This document shows, piece after piece, positions 1-11,592 of a stretch of 64,000 nt of DNA. The translations under genes and the position numbers were made by a program. This DNA is from Nephrocerus scutellatus (lineage: Eukaryota; Arthropoda; Insecta; Diptera; Pipunculidae): positions 26,690,254-26,754,253 of the forward strand of contig OX352765.1 of the NCBI GenBank assembly GCA_947095585.1. The letters are read 5' to 3'. The first letter of the stretch is position 1. Each line of letters starts with the position of its first letter. A model generated the notes under the pieces. That model did not search any database. It saw nothing but the letters and a program-made list of their open reading frames with translations, and was not told where the DNA came from.

Positions 1-89
1 ATTATGCTGTCATGGTCGGAATTTACCGTGCCGTTGTTTAAGTGCAAAATCCAAATTTAAGAGACGTTATCCTGGAAGCATATATAAGA

Positions 90-215
90 AGCTGAGAGTA
101 CTGTCATCAGCAAAGGAATGTATAGTATTAGAAGTAGCAGACAAGAAGATCGGTAATGAAAATTACTGTCGAAGAAAAAACACAGGCCTGAGGAATACGC
201 GCATTTATACTGTCT
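90..215 (-). mobile_element. Possible LINE reverse transcriptase scrap
   Basis: Read on the minus strand, this short piece resembles the block around the PQG box and the catalytic Asp-Asp box of Jockey-type reverse transcriptases. It shows a degenerate GV-rich start, an ITDLL-like segment and a following aromatic/Asp-poor stretch. The same block is better preserved at 22208-22400. Stops interrupt it. The call rests on resemblance to that second copy and is weak. Confidence 0.25.
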
Positions 216-1194
216 GCCTTTTGCCCATCCACTTTTTTTCTCTTCACGTACCGCACATTTGCATCATATGCATCTGAGATCCTTGTTGACAAAATTTTGC
301 TTAAGCTTTGAGTGGATAGTAAATGTGCAAAGCAGTTAACTCTAGGGACACGAACGAACGAATCGGTGATTTGTGTGTACTTTTGGGAAAGGATTTAATT
401 TCGTTAATTAAGTTTTAATGGGAGAGGTCATTCCAAAGTTTCTATAACTCATTCATTGGTTCGTTCGTTTTAACGACGCGTTAGTTTGATACACTCGTTC
501 TTTCTGTGTATTTTCCATGCACAATTACACTGCATATCCCTGGATAGCATCAGCGTGACTAAAATTTAATTGGGGAAGTTCTCATTCAAAAGTAAGAGTA
601 ACTTTATGCTTTTTCATCTAGCATTAACGACTCAATATGATATCCGCCCTCTAAAATATTTTATTATCATACAGATGTGTAGTTTTTATGAATGCCTTTC
701 TTGTTATACTTGCAACTGCTCTGCAGTAATTAGAAAGTTGGTTTTACCATGATAGTTCTTAGCCATTTTGCCGTGATCCTTACGACCGCTAATTAAAAGT
801 TTTTCTTGTCGTCGAGACATTAAGTACTATCAGGACGTCAAAAAATGATTTTTAAGTAATAGTTACTTTGATTTTAAATAATTAAGAAAAATGTAGTGCA
901 ATAGTTGAGTTGCTTTTTTGTCGAAAATATGAGTCCTCATATACTCGGATAAAACTTCCCCAAAAGACTTTCCTTTCAAAATTGAGTTTCGAGGAGTGTT
1001 TCTTATTCACCCAAGTCTCGTATCAGTATAAAGGTACTGGTATAACAATTTTTCTGTACACCAACAGCTTTGAAGTTAGGTTTAGTTTCCTGAATTTCAA
1101 GATTCTTGACAGTTACGTTCTTTTATTTAAGCTATTGCAATTGTTTAGAGTAACAAAAAGCATTGCATACTAATTATTGCTTCACTTAAGGTTG
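216..1194. other. AT-rich stretch, nothing recognised
   Basis: No coding region, repeat or RNA signal could be supported here. The open frames are short and do not resemble any family I know. Confidence 0.5.
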
Positions 1195-1412
1195 CATATG
1201 TACCATACAGTAGACAGACCATGCGGTCCAATGCCTGACTTCTAGCAACCATTTTGTGTTGAGCATGCATATTTTTGCACACAAATGGAGGGACCTACAA
1301 TTTAATGCCGGATCCGAACGGCGAATTGAGAAGCTTTCAGTGACAAGTTATTACTCTCGGACGTTTGTCAAACTTTCGCGAGAGGTGGGACACCATGAAA
1401 AATACCATAGGT
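1195..1412 (-). mobile_element. tRNA-derived SINE, 5'-truncated
   Basis: This is the reverse complement of the tRNA-unrelated body of the SINE that is complete at 11192-11462. It keeps the GTCCCACCTCTCGCGAAAG block, the CGTCCGAGAG block, the GAATTCGCCGTTCGGATC-like block and the CACAAATGG / TTGGACC tail region in the same order. The tRNA-like head with the A and B boxes is missing. It is a dead retroposed copy with no coding function. Confidence 0.75.
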
Positions 1413-2877
1413 ACCATATATAAGAGGATATTTTGCTTAAAAACGCCACCACTATTTACTTCTATTTTTGAGTCTCATTTATTTGCAACAAAATATCAAA
1501 ATATCAAAATATCAGCCGCTCACCCGATACTTGTTTTGCCATTCCAGTATTTTAACGGATTTCCATCCTACATTCGATGTTCATTCTGATTTTACGTCAG
1601 AATATCAGTACTAATATAGCTCGAAAGTTTGTTTATTTTCTTACTAACTTACTATTAGAATGGAATAAATAATCGATCCAAATATCATTGCTATAGTAAG
1701 ATTCCTGAAAGTAGCATCTTCACACACTATATTCTATTTTGCTCCAAACTTCACACTATCTTTCAGTAGATAACAAGTTTAGGTTATAATTCGCAGGGTA
1801 AAAAAATCCTTCTATAAATGATGCCAATAAAGTACAAACTGACCTCTGTTTTTTAAGCCCACAACTTTCAAGAAATATTTTACGTTTTTTCTCATCAACC
1901 GAATAAAAATCTTAATACTCATATATAAAGTTCTGATTCAAATTCTTTAAAAGTGCCAACAAGCTACATTGTACTCACAAATACTCCTATAGATGGACAT
2001 ATAATAGACGTTGCTCAGCGTAAAGAAATTTCACACAAAGGATAATAGGCTTTCCATCGTATGCATCAATGCATAAAGCATGCCTGTTCCCAAAACAAAA
2101 ATGATCTGGATTATCATTTGGTAGTAAAAGAGAATTACGCCACATAGCATGACGCCCATATGCAGTACGACGACTACTCTGCGTGCAACAAAGTTTCTAC
2201 AAACCAAATATGCAAACGCAGTACGAAGAAACGTTAAAGAACTTTGCATTCCTTGCATATGCATAACGAAACTTCGTTTTGGAGTTATCATTTCATCTTT
2301 ATTATTATTCATCGTGTGATAAACAGCATTCCACAGAAGCTGCTCTGTTGTAACAAGATAATATTTAGAAAGAAAAATTAAGGATATTTGCGTATATAAT
2401 TTTAACAAATTCCAACCTATAGACAGCACGAGTTGTGGCACATTGTGTGCGGCAATTTACATAGAGACATTTAAAAATGAGATGAAAAAAAAGTAATCTC
2501 TCAAAGAATCCAAAAAAGGAGTGGATGAAAAATAAAAACTTAATTGGAGTACATATATATGAAGTGGATCAGTGATAGTGACTTTACTGTCAGGAGAACT
2601 TAAAGGAGATGAAAACTATTTGATTATAATTAGCATTGGTGTCACAATTGAAGAGATTTTTATCATAAAAACCTTTAAACTTTATTGTTATAAAATAACT
2701 TGTCTTAAAGCGGATATTCATGCATTTTCATAACTTAAATTTTTTCATTAGAAAGTATTTTTTTTTATTTGCATGAAATATTCTTGGCTTACGGGTTTTC
2801 GCTGTATACTAACTTTTCCGTAATCCTCATTGGTTCTTGCCACTAAAAAAACGCTCAATAATTTAAAAAAAAATAAT
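1413..2877. other. No supported gene; one minus-strand open frame
   Basis: The longest open frame, minus strand 2456 to 2031, encodes about 140 residues with several hydrophobic stretches after a TAA at its upstream edge. It lacks a clear ATG start (the first usable start is GTG), splice-linked partners or any recognised motif. It could be an exon of a multi-pass membrane protein or chance in AT-rich DNA. I favour chance. The rest is AT-rich sequence without recognised content. Confidence 0.3.
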
Positions 2878-3317
2878 CTGCTAGCAAGTGACTTGGGAAT
2901 AACGTTAATATCAACAAACCACTTACTGCGTTTCGTAGAAATTGTCTATTCCGGCAAAATATTATACCGTTTGATTTTTTAAGCTAAAACTTTCAAATAT
3001 ACCGGAAAATAAGCTCTCTACGAAAAAATGTCCAAGATCAATATTTAATCATTTCGCGGGGGAAATACATTAGTGCAGAAATTAGTACCACACCCCTTGT
3101 GGGTGGGTGGTGGTAAGTTTTTAAATTTAAATATGAACCCCTATTATTCATTGCAGATTTGGATTCTACGGCTTAAAGTACGTAGGATTTGTCTAAAGCT
3201 TCTTTTGAATTCATAATAATGGCGCTGTAAGACGATATTAATTTTTTTTCGATTGCTCCTACTGAGAACCTATGCATACGATTCTGCAATACGTTTGCAA
3301 TAAAAGTACAACGTTTT

Positions 3318-3760
3318 CATTTTTAAATTCTCTATATTAACTTCACTTGCCCGTGGGTCGTCGGTCGTCGGTCGTCTGTCGTGGATTCTTGCGATCAATT
3401 TTTAACCCACTTCCCATGGCCCGATTTTATTGAAATTTTGCACACATGTGTATTTCCGGAGACAACACTTTCTATTAAATTTTGAGGCCCTCGGGCTGCG
3501 GGGTCGGGGGGCTACCAAACAAAAATTTTAAAAAAATTACCCGATTTTCTTTAAATTTTGTACACATGTGTGTCTTCGATGGAAAACACTTTTTGTAAAA
3601 ATTTGGAGCGATCGGCCCCTTGGGGACCCCAATATACAATTTTTAAATATCGCTATATCGCATCAGATCACGGCAAAGTCTAAGCTCTGTGCTTTGTGAG
3701 CAGCGCTGTTCGCTGCCGCTGCGTCATTTGTGAATGATTTTGCCACAAAACGAGCACGCA
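3318..3760 (+). mobile_element. Helentron-like (DINE-like) repeat, copy 1
   Basis: It begins with the family's 5' signature TTTTTAAATTCTCTATATTA, followed by CCCGTGG and a GTCGTCGGTCG simple-repeat tract. Then come CGATCAATTTTTAACCCAC and two units starting CCGATTTT at 3421 and 3541. A 3' block containing ATCGCATCAGATCA at about 3655 is shared with the copies at 26.5 and 49.9 kb. The order of a short conserved head, a microsatellite, an A/T-rich block and tandem units resembles non-autonomous Helentrons such as Drosophila DINE-1. Family assignment is inference. The copy sits in the loop of the inverted repeat. Confidence 0.6.
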
Positions 3761-3782
3761 GTGTGTGTGTGTGTGTGTGTGT
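3761..3782. repeat. (GT)11 microsatellite
   Basis: Eleven uninterrupted GT dinucleotides lie just inside the 3' side of the Helentron-like copy. Confidence 0.97.
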
Positions 3783-4384
3783 ATCCCCGATTAGAGAATT
3801 TACAAGAAAATTTTTAATTTTTATGGGTTGTTTTTTATATACTCGAAATTGGTCATCAAAAAATTTATTCATTTTGCTTCTCCACAACAGATCCAGTTCA
3901 ATACTACATTCTGAAGTAGTATTAATAGCCTAACACAGGTATTCTTGTTTTCGAAATAATCTTCAAACTGAATCGGTATTTTTAAAACAAAATACAAAAA
4001 AACAATTCAAAAATCCTAGAATCAAAAATCATTAATTTGAAAGCAGTTTTAATCGCCTGTTCCTGGAAAACGTGGTATTTTTATTGCAAACGTATTGCAG
4101 ATTTATTCTTAATTCTCAGAAGGATAAATCGAGAAAATTGAATTACGTCTTACAGCGTCAATAAAAAAGAGGGGTTCCTATTTAAATTTCAAAAGTTACC
4201 CACGCCCCACCTACAAAGATGGGAAGGGGGTACTAATTTTAGCACTAATGTATTTCCCCAGCGGATTGATTACATTTTGATCTGGGAAATTTTTTTCGTA
4301 GAGAGCTTATTTTCCGAGATATTTCAAAGTTTCAGCTTAAAAAATCACCCGGTATATTACTACCTGTTCCCGGACACTCCGCTA

Positions 4385-4825
4385 CACGCAGACATGAACC
4401 ATCGCCTTTCTTTACTAGCACACGGTGGGGGAGGAGGAGGTTTGTACTATACAGCCACAACTTTCTTACACCTGCCAATAGTTTACATTGAAAATTTCAT
4501 AAAAATTGGTTTGCAATAAATGTGGCTTATATTGAGAAGTAATATTGCCCGACACTATGGGAGGGGAATGAGAGGGTGTAATATAGCATATAACCTTCTC
4601 CGACCTGACAATAATATACATCGAAAATAAATCGGTTGGTAAATGTGAGTTTCCATAAATGACAACGGCACAAAATTTAAATTTTTATTTATATAGATTA
4701 TATATTAATAGCTGATACCGAGCTCTTCGCAACCCGCACACATGAATCGCCGCCTTCCTGTTACCACCGCGACTTGTTGGGTGTTCTATAGCCTAAAACC
4801 TTCCTCCACCTGCCAATAATATGAA
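4385..4825 (+). repeat. Three degenerate direct repeats
   Basis: Blocks near 4385-4500, 4550-4645 and 4715-4825 share an ordered pattern: a GACA/CCCG-type lead, a G-rich tract or its degraded form, TATAGC, ACCTTC/ACTTTC, the phrase ACCTGCCAATA or ACCTGACAATA, then ACATTGAAAAT or a variant. The period is roughly 170 bp. They adjoin the right arm of the inverted repeat and may belong to the same element. Function unknown. Confidence 0.45.
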
Positions 4826-4929
4826 TTAAAATTAGTGGTCGCTGTACAAATTGGAAACCGAAGTTAAATTAAGAAAAACAAAGCGGTTCTTGAAATAAAA
4901 TGTGCAATAAAGAACAAAGCCTGTCTTAA

Positions 4930-5745
4930 GAGAAAAAAAGCCAGAAGAACAACGGCTTTTCAAAAGAAAAAAGAACAATCGAGAAAATGTGCGATCAAAG
5001 ATAGCTGCTAGTTCACGAATAATGCGCTCGAAAGAACAAAGAACATGTCGAAGCCCACAAACCCCGAAGAGAAATCTGTCGAGATGAGGAATGAAACCTA
5101 CTTAGGGCTGAGAACAGAAAGACCACTTTCTGGATGAACAAATCATTCAACCTGGACGATCACAGCCAAAACTTTTACCAGATCAATATTAAGATCGCAA
5201 TATCAAAACTTCAGAGTAAAAAAAGTTACTGGCATCGACGACACTTTTCAAAACTCTATCAGATGACTTGGAAGAGTTTATACTACAACACATCTCCAAA
5301 ATTGGTCTAATGAAATGATGATCAATGGATGATCTGACCAATGGAATCTCAGAAATGTTTGCCCGAATCACAGAAAAGAAAAGAACTAAACTTTTTCAAC
5401 AATAGAGGAACATCTCATTAACATAGCCTATAAGATTCGGTCATCCGTATTATGTGAAAGCTTGAAGCCACCTGGTTAACAGCGGCTATAGGCCAGAAAG
5501 TCCACAGTTGACCAAATATTCACACAATGAGAGTATAAAAGAGACCAGATACCCAACGCTTTGTCTAGTTATGGCATTACTGCCAACTTAATTCAACAGG
5601 ATGAGAAAATTGAGAATTCTCGCTGGTCCGTCAAGATCGAAAACAACCTGAAGGTTTCCTTCGATGTCAAGAAAGGATTAAGACAAGGCGATGCACTGTC
5701 AATGAAGGAAATTGAAAAGTTAAGTCGTCTCTTGTACCACTAATA
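4930..5745 (+). mobile_element. Decayed LINE, linker and RT fragment
   Basis: A lysine/arginine-rich stretch at about 4930-5150 and an NFYQIN-like phrase near 5170-5190 match the endonuclease-to-RT linker of RTE-like LINEs. Between 5561 and 5743 the frame carries VKKGLRQGDALS, a classic RT motif around the GLRQG box. Stops and frameshifts separate the parts, and the catalytic YADD region is absent. It is a dead fragment. Its exact clade within RTE or related LINEs is uncertain. Confidence 0.5.
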
Positions 5746-6894
5746 AGATCTGATTACACTTATAAGGTAACCCTTTTATCCAGTTGTACAATAACCAGAA
5801 ACAAAAAATCGATCTGCTATTTATTTCTTAAATATTGGTCAAAAATGATACACAGCCAGAAGAAAAGGTAATCATCAAACAATAATCACATTCCTGGAGC
5901 ATTTCCAGATGCATTCTTTGTTGTTGTCTCCTATAAATGTATGGGCAAACTAAAGAAGGGGACAGACATTTTTTCTTTTCTTTAAATTCTGTAAATTCTA
6001 AAAGGAATTAAAAAGAACACTAGAACATTGTCCGTTGGTTGTGTAGCAGGACAATAAAAAACGTTAACACTAATGAACAAGTGAAAATGTGCAGTGCAGC
6101 AAATTGAAGATACGGGTGAAACACGAAAACTTTCCGACATTGCGAATTCAGCAGGATAATCGGACTAAGGGCAAAATATAACAAAAGCTTTAAATTTTCT
6201 CAGAACAAATCCCATCAACATATATTTCATATTGGACAACAGAAAACCACTTTAGCGAAAGTATAAAGAACGAGGAAAAAAAAGGTCCGAAAAAATTTAT
6301 ATAATTTACATTTCAATAGCAGCCACAGTTGGATGGTGTTAATAGATGCGTGCTTGCTGTACAGTCGCGCGCCACTGTAAAGGATTTTTCATAAGGGCGA
6401 CGCATTTTTTCTCTTTTAATAAAAAGACTTGTGTATAAGATATTGATACTGATTTTTATTTCATATAAAAGTACAATAAATAGATACACAACATTATTTA
6501 AATGTCTTCCCAACGATTGCACGAGTGAATGCGCTGAACCCAATTTTCCATAACTTTTTTGCATTTATGGGTAGATATTCCAACAATTTCGCAGTTGATG
6601 TTGGCTCTGAGAGCTTCAAAAGCCTGTGGTTTATTGGAAACCATTTACTTGACGTGTAGAAAAGTGTAAAAGCGTAAAATCACATGAACTAGGTGGCCAT
6701 AATTGACTGGTTCACATCTTCCAATTTATATAAAACGTAAAAAACACAAAAATACGCCACCATTATTGAAAAACCCTACTATACTTTCGTCGAACACACA
6801 AAATGAAATATTGACAACAGGAACAGGAAGGAACACACCAAGCCCGGACATAAAGTAGAAAAATTCATAAATAAGGGCGACAAATAAATTTTAA
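5746..6894. other. No recognised content
   Basis: AT-rich DNA with short open frames only. No repeat shared with the rest of the window was noticed. Confidence 0.45.
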
Positions 6895-7200
6895 CTAAAT
6901 GGCTGGAGAACCTTCAATCTGGTGACGGGGGCTCAAAGAAACTCTGGTCCACTATCAAGGAGTTCTCCAACACCACCAGACGTAGAGACCTAACAGCCAT
7001 CACATTCAACAGACTGTCCCAGGAAGTGTGCCTCAATGTTCTGCCGCCAGTTCATAGAAAACCCAACGCACTGTAACAAGAGCAAGCGTACTACTCTCAG
7101 GAAGTTGCACAGCCTTGAGCACGACAATACTTCACATTTTCTACTTCCCTCATACCTTCCATAAGCCATTGCCATTGGACCGGATGGAATCGCAACGATT
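6895..7200 (+). mobile_element. Jockey-type LINE, pre-RT linker fragment
   Basis: Translation gives a LWSTIKEFSN-like phrase, then a TFNRLSQE-like phrase, and close to 7170-7190 a GPDGI-like signature (HWTGWN in one frame, IGPDGIAT in another). This order is typical of the segment between endonuclease and RT in Jockey-clade LINEs. Frameshifts break it. The following 360 bp are not recognisable. Confidence 0.5.
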
Positions 7201-7559
7201 ATGCATATTTTGCGAGGTACTTGGCATTTTTTTGTACAACAGAAAAAAAAACAATGGAAATATAAAACAATAAATTTTTTTTTAATTTTCAGGTTTAAAT
7301 GGATTAAAATGTTTCGAATTCTTTGCTCAAATGTCCAAATGGTAGATCACAAGTACGACTATTTTCAAAGTGGATTATCGTTTTCAAAAAAAGGCAAAAG
7401 TTACCTTCTTCTTTTGGTATCACCATCACTTGGTAATTATTTAATTAAGACACCAGCAGAAGATTAGGACTATTGCCCGACTACATGTAGGATTAGCTAC
7501 CCTTGTATCATTTCCTGTTTTATCATCATTATCAGCAAAAAAAGAAACGCAATACATTC
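7201..7559. other. No recognised content
   Basis: Poly-A/T-rich stretch between two LINE fragments. An 88-codon open frame here has no recognisable features. Confidence 0.4.
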
Positions 7560-9080
7560 TACACAAATATGTCAAATGCATCACCATCACAACATACTCA
7601 ATGAGGACGACAGGAAAGCTGTAAATATGGCTCTAGATTAGAGAGGAATTGGTTATACAACCGAAAAACCATAGCCGAAAGAAAATTAAGACAAACCAGA
7701 AGTTGTCGCAATACTCAACTTCGGCAAAATAAATTCAACTATGACCGAAAATAGAGGCTTAAAATAGTATAATGTCCCAGCGTATTAAAATGAGATAAAA
7801 ATACTCCCTTGTCATCAATCCCTACGCTTATTTATAATGCCATTTCAGCTATCAGCTCGAAGGGCAAGGACAATCTGCTTTCTGCACATTTTATTTCAGA
7901 TCTTGCGTTGCATCCGCCTGTACCTCCGATCATTGGAAAATATCCACGTTTGTACTTTGTTGCTAGAGTTTCAAGTGATTTCTACATACACAAATCCATT
8001 GGTACAGATAGTATTTTCCCCATTAGTATTGCGTAAGCTTTTCCATTTCTCCTATTATTTTGACTCTTCTTGAGAAGTTGGAAAACTACCTTTGTCCAGC
8101 CTGTGCCTAACAATGGCGAACCGGTCAACTCTTCTTTCGTACCGACCCATAGCGCTAATATCCGTATTTTCTAAGGTTATGGAATAGCTGATTAATCGTA
8201 ACCTTATGCAATATCTTGAATCACAGGAAATCCCTAGCGACCAACATTACGGTTTTTGAAGGCAACGCTCTACAGGTTATGTACGTCCTATTAATGATAC
8301 TTGCACTGAGAAGGCAGAAAAACTCACAATTCTCGGTATGTCTGTTAAAAACAAACTTCGTTGGAATGACCACATATTAGTCGCCACAAAAAATTAAATG
8401 TCTCGTCTTCCTTACACCGGTGCAAGAAATATTTGAACTCTTCTGACCTGGCTTCTAATAACTTGGCGAAACTTGAGTATATCTGGCCAGGTGAACCTAT
8501 AACAACTTTAGACCTGCTAGATGGAATATATAACCGCTACCTAAAACATATTGGTGATGAAAACAATGCGAACTGTATTGGATCACCATACTTCACCAGG
8601 CATGTTTCCTACTTTTATGGCTACTACCAACAGCAGTTCTCAAGGTAAATATCCGATTGTATACAGTCTCTTTATACGTTCATTCGGATTACTTGTTGCT
8701 CATCACTTCACCCTTGAGCCCATATTCGGACAAAGCCTTAAGTTTAGAATTTCTCACTTTACTCATACAACATACTATAGTCATGAAGTCGCCACCTATC
8801 ACTGAATTTAACGGCAATACTCATGGCGCACTAAATGCTCATCAGTTTACCCTCAATCCCATCTTCTGACGTTCAGTTAAGTTCAGAGATTCGTTCTTCA
8901 GCCGTACAATACGTATGTGTAATGCTCTGCCAAGCTCTGTCTTTTCATATCACTGTGATCCAAGGAAATTCAAAGTACAAGCTCATATTTATATCCTCTA
9001 TACTCCTCCTTTTCCTTAACGCCCACGCTGTGCCAAGCATTTAGTCGAACATAATACGGGTGCGAGCCCCTTTACACGTG
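7560..9080 (+). mobile_element. Decayed Jockey-type LINE (family J2), copy 1
   Basis: Pieces of ORF2 appear in order. Near 7830-8035 is a pre-RT segment (HFISDLALHPPVPPII-like) that also occurs at 12440-12560. Near 8130-8200 is SYRPIALISVFSKVME, the conserved RT entry motif. At 8220-8290 is an SDQHYGF-like phrase. Near 8330-8660 is the C-terminal region, and near 8870-9050 the C-terminal FRDSFFSR..WNALPSS-like block with the 3' tail AACGCCCACGCTGTGCCAAG. That tail recurs near 60820. The catalytic core (Asp-containing motifs A and C) is missing between the SDQHYGF-like phrase and the C-terminus. Numerous stops make it a pseudogene. Confidence 0.65.
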
Positions 9081-9114
9081 CGCAAATAAATTCGACTTCT
9101 GCAGCATATTAATT

Positions 9115-9190
9115 CATCATTGTGTGGCCACAATACGACTTTCGTTTACGGACGGGGCCGGAATCTTTAGTAAATACATATATATTAATC
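9115..9190 (+). repeat. Short dispersed repeat
   Basis: The phrase ACGGACGGGGCCGGAATCTT followed by TAGTAAATA and a TATATTA run recurs almost exactly at 28165-28232 in the same orientation. Nature unknown; probably the edge of a transposon family with two truncated copies here. Confidence 0.6.
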
Positions 9191-9539
9191 TTTTTTTTAA
9201 ATTTTTGTTTGCACCTAACAGTTTTCTTATAAATGCTATACTTTTTGAGATATTTGCAAAAACTTGAAAAACTGCCCAAGTAAACTGTCACTTCCGGTTG
9301 GCCGATTTCCAGCAAAATCAACTGTGACCTCCCAATTTATGTAAAAAGCTTTAATATGAATTTTCATCCTCATTAGTTTAACCTTCTGGGCTGTAGAGTA
9401 GAGGGACATAGGCAGACAGAGAATTTTTTTGTGCCTTTCTGACTCAGGAGATTCAGAAATGGGTAGATCTGCAAAACTCCCGATTTCGAAAATTTTCATG
9501 ATAACTATACTTCTTTTTACGTGGATGCGTTCATCAATG

Positions 9540-9665
9540 CTATTTGAGATACGCAGTTGAAGCTTCATTTGAGGACAACAGCCAGACGAAAGTCGATGGA
9601 TTAAGTGTTGGCAACGGCTTTAGAATACGAAGCAGCTTGAGCTAGTTTGTCAACTGATTTAGTTA
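9540..9665 (+). mobile_element. Gypsy gag fragment
   Basis: This piece matches 42890-43010, where it lies just upstream of a gag zinc knuckle. Shared phrases are CAGTTGAAGCTTCATTTGAG and GACAACAGC, followed by a similar GGCTTTGGAATA/AGAAGCAGC block. It is too short and diverged to be functional. Confidence 0.6.
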
Positions 9666-10956
9666 GTAAAATAAATCTAAACGATTTTATACACAATCAC
9701 TACAAAAAATAATAATTTAATTTTTTACCCCTACACATTCATGAACGTGTGCAATGGACCAACACATTTGGGCTCAGTTTAAAATAAGGATTATCCTCAA
9801 TATCAACAATATGTTAAAATTTCAAGATACTTATGTGAGCGCGGGCTAACACAAACAATTACAAAAAGGCATTTTCGTCATAAAAACAAAGGAACGAAAA
9901 TACAAAAAACATATCTCAAAGTACTCAACAAATGCACTAAAGATACTACTACTTACTCAAGTGATGCACGCACCCACCCATAATCACACCCCAACGCAAC
10001 AACAGTGTTGAAGTGGTGCTCTTTCTGATCCTGTTTTGCGTTGACAGTTATTTATAAATATCATGTCAACATACATTTTATTGCTGCTCTCATCCGCCTC
10101 AGCACCTCCTAACACCGTGCACAATTCAAAAATGAGAATAATTTTTGGAATTTCCATTGCAAATGGATAACAAAACAATGCAAATGCAAATCTGTGGTGA
10201 ATCATATGATGAGGCGAGACGAGACGACGCGACAAGATTCCATGTAACATCAGCATATAAGTGTAGGGGTATACTTATCTTATTTCCAGACTAGAGACTC
10301 GAGTCGAGTAGACTAAGGAATAAAAAGTTTTCCTTCGTAGGACATATTATCATCATATGCAGGTGGCGAGGCGACGACAACGACGATAGTGATGACGACG
10401 ACAAAGACAGTTACAAGATCTATATGAACAACCTCACGCGGCCCTCTGAACTATACATAATGCCGGAGGAACACTCAGCAGAGTTGTAAAACATAAACAA
10501 ATCCACGCCATCAACCGTAGTAGTAATTTCGTTGGCGTGACGGTACGTGCGCCGGGAAACCCGTGCACACACCTTGACAAAACAACGATTTTTGAAGGAA
10601 AAAATATCCTCACTACTCATATGTACCTGTTAAGCCAGCAGGTACGCTCTGTATGTTGTGCAAAAATATGTTATGCATTTAATATACTCGTACTTGCAGT
10701 TAAAACTGTGCTCGAAGTTAGGATGCGGTGTTTTGAAATGGATTTTCTGACTTGTCGTTTAGATTTTTGGTGTAATAAAAAAAATGTATGTAAATGAACA
10801 CCTCGAAAGAAGATTACTAAAACGTGGTTGCACTTAATTTGGAAGTCATCAGCCCCAGAAGGCAAAACGATGTATTAAGAAGTAAAATCGATCGATGCTT
10901 GGAAAGTTGGAAATACTTATCAGCGAAACACGAAACATTAATCAGCCTCCAAGTGG
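9666..10956. other. Probably single-copy DNA, nothing recognised
   Basis: No transposon landmark or coding region was supported. It includes an imperfect GAC/ACG trinucleotide tract at about 10365-10410 and a palindromic CTCGAGTCGAG at about 10297. Open frames up to about 90 codons have no family resemblance. Confidence 0.4.
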
Positions 10957-11592
10957 GTGACAAAAAAACAACACATAAAAATTAAAAATTTTCATGTAAA
11001 TTCTCTAAAAACCAAAAGTATACTGAATTCCACAATAAATGCTGAAATACAAAAACACATACGAAGCACTGCAACCCAACAACAAAACAACAACAACTTA
11101 AAGCAAGCAGCGCTACCCACAGTTCACAGCGCACAGCGCACAACGCCCACTATTATAGTATGAAATGATCTGATGTCGGGTGATTGTCACCGGGCGTCGT
11201 GGCTCAGTGGATAAGAGCATGGACTTCTGAGCAGGGGGTTCGTGGTTCGAATCCCAGTAACACCAAAGTATTTTTCACTGTGTCCCACCTCTCGCGAAAG
11301 TTTGACAAACGTCCGAGAGTTATAACTTGTCACGGAAAGCTTCTCAATTCGCCGTTCGGATCTGGCATTAAATTGTAGGGGCCTCCATTTGTGAGCTCGA
11401 CACAAATGGTTGCGAGAAGCCCAGGCCTTGGACCACATGGTCTGTCGCGCCGATATTATTATATTATCACCGGAAATATACATGTGTGCACAATTTCAAT
11501 AAAATCAGGCTTTGGGAAGTGGGTTAAAAATTGATCAGAAAATCTGACCAGCCAGCCACGGGCACGCGAACTTAATATAGAGAATTTAAAAA
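10957..11592 (-). mobile_element. Helentron-like repeat, copy 2, split by a SINE
   Basis: Read on the minus strand, the copy starts at 11592 with the AAATTCTCTATATTAA head. CCCGTGG with CTGG units, the CCACTTCCCAAAGCC block and the GCACACATGT block follow. At 11471 it is interrupted by the SINE, and it resumes below 11183 with the CATCAGATCA-type 3' block and an A/T-rich end near 10960. About 100 bp present in sister copies between the two blocks are missing here. Confidence 0.65.
11192..11462 (+). mobile_element. tRNA-derived SINE (family S1), complete copy
   Basis: The 5' end GGGCGTCGTGGCTCAGTGG carries an RNA polymerase III A box (TGGCTCAGTGG). GGTTCGAATCC near 11243 is a perfect B box. 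A tRNA-unrelated body of about 190 bp follows, ending in an ATT-rich tail. The element is flanked by a near-perfect 9-bp duplication, ATTGTCACC (11183-11191) and ATTATCACC (11463-11471), which fixes both ends. Other copies lie at 1.2, 22.4, 40.1, 53.0 and 60.2 kb. It encodes no protein. A LINE partner would be needed for mobility. Confidence 0.88.

Larger units (their letters stand above)
2878..4425. repeat. Foldback-type element with long inverted repeats
   Basis: Sequence from about 2878 to 3317 recurs in reverse complement from about 4067 to 4425. Matching landmarks, left to right, are: TTTTTTAAGCTAAAACTTT; AAAATAAGCTCTCTACG; GGGGAAATACATTAGTGC; a G-rich GTGGGTGG block; GCTGTAAGACG; and CTGCAATACGTTTGCAATAAAA next to the loop. 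The arms have diverged by scattered substitutions and small indels. The loop of about 750 bp contains a Helentron-like copy that appears to have inserted later. The structure fits a foldback transposon or a large MITE. No transposase is visible. Confidence 0.75.

Noticed and set aside
2031..2456. Open frame of about 140 codons resembling a membrane or chemoreceptor exon
   Set aside because: Hydrophobic residues are common in AT-rich frames. No ATG start, no partner exons and no family signature could be seen. Kept only as a note.
11192..11265. A tRNA gene at the SINE head
   Set aside because: A and B boxes are good, but the 5' and 3' acceptor strands do not pair and a repetitive body follows. 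It is a SINE head, not a tRNA gene.
11187..11483. Open frames within S1 SINE copies (also at 39911-40336)
   Set aside because: They are shadows of a non-coding tRNA-derived element and its flanks; the same frames appear only where the SINE lies.
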